DNA of 64,000 bases from Numida meleagris (taxonomy: Eukaryota > Chordata > Aves > Galliformes > Numididae): assembly GCF_002078875.1 (NCBI RefSeq), contig NC_034410.1, positions 101,234,556 through 101,298,555 on the forward strand. Direction: 5' to 3'. Below the pieces are notes generated by a model that made no database searches, was not told the DNA's origin, and saw nothing but the letters and a program-made list of their open reading frames with translations. Of this stretch, positions 35,546 through 60,400 are shown piece by piece. A program made the position numbers and the translations under genes. Positions within the stretch are counted from its first letter, which is position 1; the number at the start of each line of letters is the position of its first letter.

Positions 35546-38500
35546 TCTCTTGTGTAAATGAGCTGGTTTGGGATAAGAAAGCAACAATGCTGCAGCACTG
35601 CTGTAGCAGAGATGCTACATGGCTATAAGAGCCAGGAAAGGCAAAGTTTAAGTTCATACGATGAACTATCACAACATAGTCCCAGGCAGCCCTGACCCAG
35701 ATGCTTGTTTTCACCTCTGTCCCACAGTTGTCACCTCCTCAGCAGTGCCAAAACAGCTGTGTGTAGGACAGCGCTCAAACCAGAGCACTGAAGGGGTGGA
35801 AGTTAAAAATAAACCTCTTGCAGGAGGAGGAGAGACAGAGATATTTTTAACCGTAACCACTTCACTGGTCTTTCTCCCGGTGTGGTCCCATGTGGGATTC
35901 CATTAACATGATGGGAAGGCAGTGATTGTGGGGCTGGCACCAGCGCAGCTCCTCTGGGCAGGAGAGACCCTCCAGGCAGCTAGAGAGGGCGGCTTAACAG
36001 CATGGCACCAAAGCCAATATGCTGGAGAGGGACCTGCCAGCATCCAGAGCCTACACAGGTTAAAGTCATACCCAGGTCTCCCAGACTCTCCATTTGCTCC
36101 TTGATTCTCATTGCCTTAGTTTTAAAACGTATTGTATGCCAGCCAGAATTATTGTTAATAGAAACAAATAAAGAGGCACTGAGGTTTTCCCCGTTTTATA
36201 AATGAATATTCATTATAACCATTAACCTCCTCCGCAGTTTGTGATAGCGTGGCTAGACATCATCCACTGAAATCTATTCAAACACAAAATGCACAGTAAA
36301 CAGAGTAAGAAACATCAGAAGAGATGCAAATAGGGCAAATAGGGGAAAAAGAAGGCTTCATTTAATGAAATTTTTTACATGATCAACAGAGAAAATATTT
36401 GTACATTCCTTAAATAGCTCTAAAAGTTCAAGGAAAAGCATCTGACAAGAGTTCAGAAGGTTGCAGTGCAGATATGACTTGGCAATTTGAAGAATAATTC
36501 AGAAGCTTGCTTTTGCTTTGGTCCTGGTCATTTCTGGGCTTTGATGGGCTTTGCAGTGAGAGTGCTCTGGATGGGCACAGCCCGGCTTCCATGCTATGCT
36601 TCAGACTCAGCAATGATTTGCTCTGTTTGAACAAGGAAAACATCTGCTCACATACGTGCGTCCCCGACGGATTGCTCCAGAGAAGCACTGCACTGGCAGA
36701 AGTGCCAGTGAGGCATGCAACGTTCAGGCAGCGTTCAGATTGCCATCAGGTTTTGAAACCAGTAATTAATTCCTCCAATGGTTGTTGGTTTGGGTCTGTT
36801 TTTTTGGTCTTGAGTTGTTCATCAGAGTTTCCCTGGGATATTGATTGAGTTTAAAGGCACTTCTCAGCAAAACAGGGCAGCAGTTTAACACCCAGTGCAC
36901 AAAAAAATGAAGTTGTGTCCTGAGTCCTGGATCCAGGAACACTTCCCCAGATCTCCTGGTCTGTGTGCTGGGTCACACCAGTTCCTGGATGCCTACCTGG
37001 GTGTACAGACAGGATTTCAGTTTAAATTCCTGGACTCTCGCCATGTTTAGTGCATCCTTCAAATCTCTCTTAATAAATGGAGCCAAGGGCATAGTGAGTC
37101 AGTTTCGTACTTAGATGATATAATTGTCTCATGAACTCTGTACAAATTACCTCTTCTCCGTATTGTTTTTGCAGTGTATTGTTTTTCTTGAATAATATGG
37201 CACATATCCAGTTTATATTGCAGTCAATAAATTACCCCGGTTTAAGAGCTTGGTGGCCCCAAAATGATTAACCGACATCAACCAAAATAATTAAACCATC
37301 CTTTTTAATACTGTCAGTAGTGTTCATTTAGACCATCATGTTTATTTTTAATCGTTAACACATTTCCCTAAGAGCATCTTTTCGCTTTCTTTTCAACCAA
37401 GAGGGGGGACCCCAGATGGGATACTCTGCTCAGCTTTAACAGATCTGCAACCCTAAGGCTGACACTAGAGTGTAGTGATGTAAAGGAAAATGCATGCTGT
37501 TACATTTTAATTAAATAGGTCAATTCTTACAGGCCCTTCTCCAGCAAAACTCCCACTGGAGCCAGGTCCTCAATGGTGAGGTTTATTTACTTCTTGAGCT
37601 TTACTCAGCAGGATTCTGCTTTCCAAAAGGAGGGCTGATAAAACAATTTAGTCCACTAAACAGCGTATTTTTGACATCCACACTGACAGATACTGGGAAC
37701 CCTCTTAATGTTGAATACCACATCGGAGATGTACTGCTGTTCCTTTTAGCAAAGTGCAGTTGTAGGGCTGCTGGATTCTGCCTTCATGCAAAGAGTGGGA
37801 TGGACCCATGGCAGCTCTCCTTCCTTCCGCTGAGCGAGGGGCCCATCACCCCATCCCTCTGTGCTCCCTTTCCAGCTCAGGTTGAACCGTTTGCTTTCTG
37901 ACCCTCTCTGCAGATGCACCCAAGTCAGCTCTGTGTTCTGACAGCCCAAACGCTTGGCTTCGGTCAATGTATTTTTGTACAGAATGTTTTTAACTTTCTC
38001 GTAGGCACAGCTCCCAGCCATTAGTTTCTCCTCTATGGGTGTATTAAAGGAAATGCTGTGGAAGAGGTGTCGCCCTCTGGACCTCGCAGGCACGCATGGT
38101 TCCAGGCAGGCACCAGCAAAATATGTTTTTCTATTTCTTGCAAGCAGAGTTGAAGTTAATTTGTTTGGAAAAGCCTCACCGAAGGAAATGTCATTCAACA
38201 ATTCTGCTGAAGCTCTCAAAAGCCAAACTGAGAAGATAGGAAAATGAGCACAGCAACAGGCAGGGTCTGAGAGGCGAGCAGTGACTGCTTCTGTAGGGAG
38301 AACCTGAAGGGTACGGCTTGAAGTCTAGGTTTGGGCTGAATTACATCTGCTTTAGAGAGCATTGCCCTACACAGTATGTAAGAACCGAATATCAGTATGA
38401 ACCTTTGCTGCCACCTCACTTCCCTCTGTCCATCCCCATCCTCCTGCACAGCCTCAGTGTCCATGCAGCTGCCCGGCACCTGCACCACAGAGGTGCTGGT

Positions 38501-38861
38501 AACCTGACAGAGCCCAGCGTGAAACACGGGGAGCAGCCACCTTGCCCCACCGAACGCGTGGATTTCTGCAGGGCTTGCAGCAAAAGCAAGTAATGCACGT
38601 AAATCTCTAATAAGTAAAAGCTTTTTTTTATTTTTATTTTTTATTTTTAAATTGCTTTATTTCACAGCTAGGTATTGCAGTCGTGCGTGGTTGAACTTCT
38701 GTTTGATCGTTCTGAATAACAGCTCAGTGCAGGACCCGGATGCCGTCCTGCTTACAAACCCCCGGAGGCATCTTGGTACACAGCCGATGCTGTTACACTC
38801 AGAGATGCCTACATCCTTTTTCTCCTTGGAAATAGTCGCTGTGCATATTCCAGCGGATGGG
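35546..38861. other. Gene-free stretch with candidate conserved segment 37050-37390
   Basis: Unique sequence. The 37050-37390 part is AT-rich, non-repetitive and dense in homeodomain-like words (AAATGATTAACC, AAAATAATTAAACC, TTTTTAATCGTTAAC), typical of enhancers near developmental genes. A (TTTTTA)n patch sits at 38622-38650. No gene supported. Confidence 0.45.
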
Positions 38862-38945
38862 TCACAGAACCATCGAGCATCCCGAGTTGGAGGGGACCCA
38901 TAAGGATCGCGGAGTCCAGCTCCTGAGGACTGGTTACACCCTGCC
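38862..38945 (-). mobile_element. CR1 LINE 3'-end fragment, inverted
   Basis: TCACAGAACCATCGAGCATC, GTTGGAGGGGACCCATAAGG and GAGTCCAGCTCCTG match the inverted CR1 3' terminus. Highly diverged, and the closest mobile element to the GATA6 promoter. Confidence 0.75.
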
Positions 38946-39600
38946 AGTGTTATGAATGCTGAAAAGAACAACAGAGCCATCGGGATGACTCCCACCTACT
39001 CAGCCACCGCTGTGCTAAATCTTTAATTTCTTCCCTGAGTTTTATCATCGGGGGTGATAAACGTAGGAACTGATGACAGCGCGCAAAGCCAGCCCCTATG
39101 CACACCCGTCTGCACTCGCGTCGGGGCTGAAACAGAGCAGTTCACACCTTCAGATGCACTCATCTGTGACCCTTTACAACGCTCCGACAGCGGCAATGGG
39201 AAGGCACAGTGCAGCCTCCCGGCCATAAGCATCTTTTGGGACTTTCCGATCGCTCTTTTTTATTATCCGAAAATCCCGACGTCCTCCAGTAATCAGCAAT
39301 AAATTCGATGCGCCAGTAACACGCAGACCATCGCCTTCCTAAAGCAATCGAAAAGCGCCGATTCTTTGCGCAGCGAACGGACAAACGCTGCCGCGGGGAC
39401 GCGGACGGGACGGGAACGGCGGCGATTGCGCGGGGATCTGCGCGGGGCTGTGCCGCGGGGCCGGCAGCACCTGGGGCGGGATAAAGGGGAAAGAGAAAAG
39501 GAGTAAAAAAAATAAGGGGGAGTGAGGGGTGGGGGAAGGGCGAGGGTGCCCCGCCGCATCCGCACTTCTTAATTATAATAAAGATTATTTTAAAAATGGG
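38946..39600. other. Promoter-distal flank entering the GC-rich region
   Basis: Unique sequence that turns GC-rich from about 39360. It contains the inverted GATA pair (39041-39061) and a GATAAAG at 39480-39486. No gene recognised. Confidence 0.5.
39041..39061. promoter_or_regulatory. Inverted pair of GATA sites
   Basis: TTTATCA (39041-39047) and TGATAAA (39055-39061) are perfect 7-bp inverted copies separated by 7 bp. Each is a canonical WGATAR site. Paired GATA sites can be bound by both fingers of one protein. It sits about 3 kb 5' of the proposed promoter. Confidence 0.35.
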
Positions 39601-40240
39601 TTTTCCGCTGAGATCCTCCCGCTGCGATGTGGCGGCTTTGGTTTGTTTCTATTCTCTTTTTATTTTTATTTTTTTTTTCATCAATCGAATGAGACTTCAA
39701 TTTACAGAACGGGTCGGGCGGCCCCCGGTAGAGATCCCAACGCTTCCAGACGAGCAGCAACGGAGTCCCCCAACTGTGACACTGCTCATGGAACGGCAAT
39801 CAGAAATCTGTTGGTTCGGAGCTGGGGGGGGGGGTGTTTGCTGAAGTCAGATTGCAACTTTCGTGTGCGTATATATACTTATATATCTCTATATACACAC
39901 AGTGTACATATATATACATATATATACACAGTGTATATATACTTATATATATACGCACATATATGTGTGTATATATATGTGAGTGTGTATATATTTTTAT
40001 ATATTTCGTGCGTGTACATATAGAAGATGCAATTATATATGTGTATATATATAAATTATGTATATATATACGTATGTATATACATATTATGTATATATAT
40101 ACACATATAATATATATATTATATATGTATTTATATATATGTATAAAACTTGCATATTTATTTCAGACTCTCCCGTAAATCCTCACGAACATTGTTTCCA
40201 ATGGGACTCCCGTTGCTGGTCGTGCTGTCAATAGAAACAA
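39600..40240. repeat. TA-rich compound microsatellite (39867-40147) in the promoter flank
   Basis: Between two GC-rich blocks, 39867-40147 is almost entirely alternating purine-pyrimidine: TATATA runs interspersed with TATACAC, GTGTGTATA and TATGTATA units. It has no coding meaning. Open frames here translate to Tyr/Ile repeats. Such sequence can form cruciforms and is length-polymorphic. The sides of the repeat (39600-39866 and 40148-40240) are mixed unique sequence with no recognised feature. Confidence 0.85.
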
Positions 40241-40560
40241 CAAAAAAGCCGAAGCCAAAAGCCAAAAGCAGAGGTGAAGGCGGTGCCGAGGCCGTGGCCG
40301 GACGGCTGCGGTGGTTTCGCCCCGCGGAAGGCCCCCGCGGTGGTTCTTAGCGCAGGAACGGGAGCGCAGCGCTGCCCGCAGGTTTTTGAAGCAGAAAACG
40401 AAATGTTCTTTCCGGCCTTGGCAGCGCTCATCGATAGGGAGAAGGGAACGCGTCAAGATCCCTTCGAACCGCTGTGGGCTTGCAGGGGGAGAGTTCCGCC
40501 AACCGTCGGATCCGAGGGGACGGACAGAGCGCCCGCTCCCCGCCCCGCCGCTGCCCGGGC

Positions 40561-40720
40561 GATAAGGCCGGCCCCGATGTCCCAGCGCGGGGGGTGGCCG
40601 CGATAACAGCGTATTTTAAGGCGCTGGGATAAGGAGCGGAGGGGCGCGCAAGGCGGCACGTCGGTGCTCGGGGCGCTGCGTTATCGGCCCGGCCCCACTC
40701 ACTCCCCGCGCCGCTCAAGT
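40561..40720 (+). promoter_or_regulatory. GATA-site cluster with NK-2-like site, candidate proximal enhancer
   Basis: GATAAG at 40561-40566, GATAA at 40602-40606, GATAAG at 40628-40633 and TTATC at 40681-40685 lie within 125 bp of otherwise GC-rich DNA. TCAAGT (40715-40720), similar to an NKX2-5 half site, and a forkhead-like ATAAACAC (40733-40740) follow. The cluster is roughly 1.4 kb upstream of the proposed start site. The chicken GATA6 locus has been reported to carry heart-region-specific upstream control regions; I cannot verify that this is one of them. Confidence 0.35.
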
Positions 40721-41563
40721 ACATCGCGTTACATAAACACGGCCCGGGCAGAGCGCGACGGTCCCCAAAGTGACCCCTCGCAGCCGGCCCGGCCCTGCCC
40801 GGCCCTCCCCGCGATGAGGTGCGCTCGGTGGGGTTGCCCTAAGGGATTGCAACGTCCGGCTGTGGGCTTTGGGGTTGATTGGTTTCGTTTGGGGGCTCAC
40901 CGTTACGTCAGAAGAGCGCGATTTGGGCACGGAGTGAGGTCACGAGGAGCTCGCGGCAGCAGGGCGGCGGGTGGCAGAGCTGTGCCGGGGGTCGGTGCCC
41001 CGCGGGGCTCGGCCCGAGCCGAAGGGAGCGTGGGGCCGGCGGCGTTTCGGGACGGGGATCGGTGTTGGGGCGGGGGGGGGGGAAAGGCGGCGTGGGGGGG
41101 GAGAGGCGGCGTCCGTATCGCCCTCGGGGCTCCCCCGCAGGTAACGAACACGGAGGGAGAAAGAAAAACTGTTTTACGTGGCAAAGACGTGCGGGAGGGA
41201 GCGCGGGGTGTTGAGAGATCAGCGGATCGCTGCCCTGTAAAGGTTATTTTCCACGTATTATTACGCCCGTTGTAACAAACAACGAAAGGTAAAAAGAAAT
41301 AACGACGGAATGAAATGAAATAAAACGGTAACAATTAAAAAAAAAAAGATAAAATAAAAGACAAATAAAATAAAGCTCCCAATCCAGGAGCAGGAGAACA
41401 TCACTACCCACACAGAGCCCGGAGGAAAGCCGCGACGCCCTCACTGCCACAATCCGACAGAGGAACGTTCCCACTCGCTCCCCCACGCTGCCCCCCAGGT
41501 TCTCGCCCCCCTCCCCCCCCCCGCCCCCGCCCTTCGCGGAGCGACGCCGACAGATCCGCAGGC

Positions 41564-41640
41564 GATAACCTCGGGGCAACGCCGTTATTTTAATTTTCCA
41601 CTCACTTTCCCGCTATCAGTTTGTACACAGCTGAGATAAG
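41564..41640. promoter_or_regulatory. Promoter-proximal GATA sites
   Basis: GATAA at 41564-41568, CTATCA at 41612-41617 (TGATAG on the other strand) and AGATAAG at 41634-41640 lie about 300-380 bp upstream of the CCAAT box. The last two match WGATAR. They add to the unusual density of GATA motifs around this promoter. Confidence 0.35.
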
Positions 41641-41942
41641 AGGATCGGAGGGGGGAGAGAGAGGGAGAAAATAAAGAAGAATGAGAAAGAAGCAGCGGAG
41701 AAATGCGCACCGCCGCCGGCTCGCACACGGCTTTGGCCTCACCTGACGGCCGGGGAGGAGCACGCGTTCCCCCTCGTAGCGCTCTGATGCTAAGGAGCAG
41801 AACGAAGGGTTAACGGCAGCGACACCGCCGAGCGCGGCCCCCCCCGCCCCCCCTTCTCCTGCCCGGCCCTGAGCGCTGCGGTGCCCCCCCGGCCGCCCGC
41901 CCGCAGCTCCCGCGGAGCCGCTGTTTGCTCAGCGCCCGGAGC

Positions 41943-42075
41943 CCAATCAGGGCCGCTCCGCCTGCACTTTCCCGGCCCGGCGGCGAGAGGCGCCTCCTCT
42001 CTCCCATTTATACACCGCCCGCCGCCGCCGCTGCCCCTCGGCGCTGGATCCCGCCCGGCCCGGAGCCGGCAGCAG
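41943..42075 (+). promoter_or_regulatory. Candidate GATA6 core promoter and non-coding exon 1
   Basis: A CCAAT box (41943-41947) in GCCCAATCAGG lies about 60 bp before a TATA-like TTTATA (42007-42012) in a CpG-rich setting. A start site would be expected near 42035-42042. A usable donor CAG|GTTTGG follows at 42075/42076. This would give a short non-coding exon and an intron of about 690 bp to the acceptor at 42765. Known: GATA6 genes begin with a non-coding exon shortly upstream of the first coding exon. The exact start site and donor are inference; other donors nearby are possible. Confidence 0.35.
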
Positions 42076-42171
42076 GTTTGGGCCCCGTTCTCCCCGCTCC
42101 TTTCCGTTCGCTTTCCGCCGGGGGAGCCCGAGGGAGGTTTGTGGGCAAACATCCGACGGCGGGGCAGCAGC

Positions 42172-42207
42172 CTTATCTAGCTGCCGGCCCTTATCTGCCG
42201 CTTATCG
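42172..42207 (+). promoter_or_regulatory. Triple GATA-site cluster near the candidate exon 1
   Basis: Three TTATC cores on the + strand lie within 36 bp: CTTATCT at 42172-42178, CTTATCT at 42190-42196 and CTTATCG at 42201-42207. The first two read AGATAAG on the other strand, canonical WGATAR sites. Such spacing is unlikely by chance in GC-rich DNA. It is consistent with auto- or cross-regulation by GATA factors (inference). Confidence 0.5.
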
Positions 42208-42658
42208 CGGGCGGGAGGGAGACGCGCTCCGCGCCCATCCGCGTGTCGGTCCCTACGGGTGCCCCCTCTCAGAGACACCGGCTCCTGTCAGAGATGCGGC
42301 GGCGGAGGGTTCGGGGGCATCCCGGTCCCCGTGCCTGCAGCCGTCGGCTCCGGCCCCGCGCCCCTCCCGCTTTCCCACCTCCCCGGGCTGGGAAGGAGCG
42401 GATGACAGAGGCGACGAGCGAAGTAACCTCAGAGCGATCGCCTTCCCGGTGCTCGTCACCGCGGAACACTGTCAAATGACTCCTTCGTCGCACCGGGAAT
42501 CGTAACGACAGCGATGACCGAGGAAGGGGCTTTGGCGCACCCCTGTCCCCGTGCCCAATCCCCCCCCCCCTCCCCGCAATTTTGGGTCGCGGAGGTGCGG
42601 ACGGGAGCCGGCGGGTCCCGTTACGGCCGCCCCACGCTAACGTCGTTGTTGTCATTTC

Positions 42659-42719
42659 NNNNNNNNNNNNNNNNNNNNNNNNNNNNNNNNNNNNNNNNNN
42701 NNNNNNNNNNNNNNNNNNN
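42659..42719. other. Assembly gap (61 N) before coding exon 2
   Basis: A run of 61 N lies about 45 bp upstream of the likely exon 2 acceptor. True length and content are unknown, so continuity of reading frame across it means nothing. The ATG at 42514 appears in frame with GATA6 only because of the N count. Confidence 0.98.
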
Positions 42720-42783
42720 GTGCTTCGCCTCCCCCTCCTCCCTCCTCCCTCCCGTCCCCACCCAGCGCGCAGAGCGGAGCTGC

Positions 42784-59020
<16,237 letters not shown>

Positions 59021-60400
59021 CCCGCTGCCAGCCAAGCTGGATCCCGGCACTGTGCAGCAGCCCCCAGACATCCGTGCGGGGTTTCTTCTGCGGAGCGGTG
59101 GCAGCGAGAGTGCTGGCTAGGGACGCTCCTCTGAAATTGTTTCCGTGCCTTGGTGGCAGAGGCGGCTTCCAGTCCCCCTAAGAGGCTCTGCTGAAGCATC
59201 CCGATCCTCATCTATGCAAGAAAACTGTAGGGAAAGCAAATGCCCACCGGGGGATAGCTAATGCAGCCATACACACTCAAAAAAAAAAAAAAAAAGTAAA
59301 AAAAAAAGAAAAATAAAAAAGAAGAGAGAAACCTAGACCTATTGATAGATTCCAGAAACACATCCTCAACCCACCCAGCAGTGCTGCCTTTCTGATTGTA
59401 TATTTGTTTTCACTCTCTCATCACCTTCTCCTCCCAAGAATTTGACGGACGCCGTCAGCATTGGGAAGGCTTGAATTATTAGAGATAGCCAGATACTTTC
59501 TGAAGAGTGCTGGTAGCGTGTACTGCTGGAGTCAGCGCGGGCGCCCAGAGCCAGACATTTGACCTCTTCGCCCGTCCTGCACCCGCCTTGCTCTGCTCCG
59601 TTGTGCCAGAGCCCAGCGATGCCCGGGGAGGAAATCACAGCCTTTGGTACAAACCTCACGGGGTCGAGCTGGTGAAGGAGGTTTTGTTGTTGTTTAAGAT
59701 ATTTACTCACTTTGCAAGACTGCGCTATAACTTTTGAAGTACACTGTGACTGAGGTTTATGAAAGTTCATATTTTGTGGCTGAACTGTATAGAGTCAGTC
59801 AAAATTTGTAAACAGGGTAGCAATCAGATATTTTTTCTTCCATATATACAATAATTTTTTTAAAAGAAGTGCAATTTGCGTTGCAGCAATCAGTGTTAAA
59901 TCATTTGCATAAGATTTAACAACGGTTTTTATACGAATGAATGAATGTAAACATTTTAACTTAATGGTACGTAAATAATTTAAAAGAAAAACTTAACTAG
60001 GCATCCTTAGGCTTTTTAGCGCAACAAAACCCATCCACTTTCTGTATTTCCAGTTGCTAAAGCAGGAGTTTCAAAGAACAAGCCTTCTCTCAGGAAAATT
60101 GCCCTAGCCGTTTGCTCGTAAGTTTTGTACAAAAAAGCAAATGCATCCCCAGGTTGTTTATTTTTTGCCATTGAATAAGTATGTACTGGAAAGAAACAAA
60201 CTGCAGTGAAACTTTACTACCTAACCGATACACATGTAAATACTCCATAAGATATTTAGGCATCTTTAAAATGTAGGATGCGATCTGTATAGTGTGACTG
60301 ACACATCGTTAGGTTGGTTTCCATTGCTTTTTAAATGGGATGGCATTTGGAAAGTTGTTTCATCAGAGCTTTACAAATAAAAGGGTATCATTTTTTTTCT
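59021..60400 (+). other. GATA6 3' UTR (probable extent)
   Basis: The UTR runs from the stop codon to just beyond the first good AATAAA. It includes a 50-bp A-rich tract (59279-59330) and an AT-rich second half (59740-60380) with ATTTA-like and TGTAAATA-like elements that may affect mRNA stability. The end point is inferred from the poly(A) signal only. Confidence 0.7.
60376..60381 (+). terminator. Poly(A) signal AATAAA of GATA6
   Basis: AATAAA in TTACAAATAAAAGGG is followed by a T-run and a GT/T-rich stretch (CTGTACGCTGTGCC, then CTTTGTTTC), the usual arrangement of cleavage and downstream elements. Cleavage is expected around 60392-60400. An ATTAAA at about 60448 is a weaker alternative. 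Confidence 0.65.

Noticed and set aside
39834..40178. Tyr/Ile-rich open frame
   Set aside because: Translation of a TA-rich microsatellite.
42514..42783. An ATG 270 bp upstream, apparently in frame with GATA6
   Set aside because: The frame crosses a gap of uncertain length and a strong acceptor-like tract ends at 42765, so this stretch is probably intron or 5' UTR. The MAVAEGG start matches the known L-form start better.
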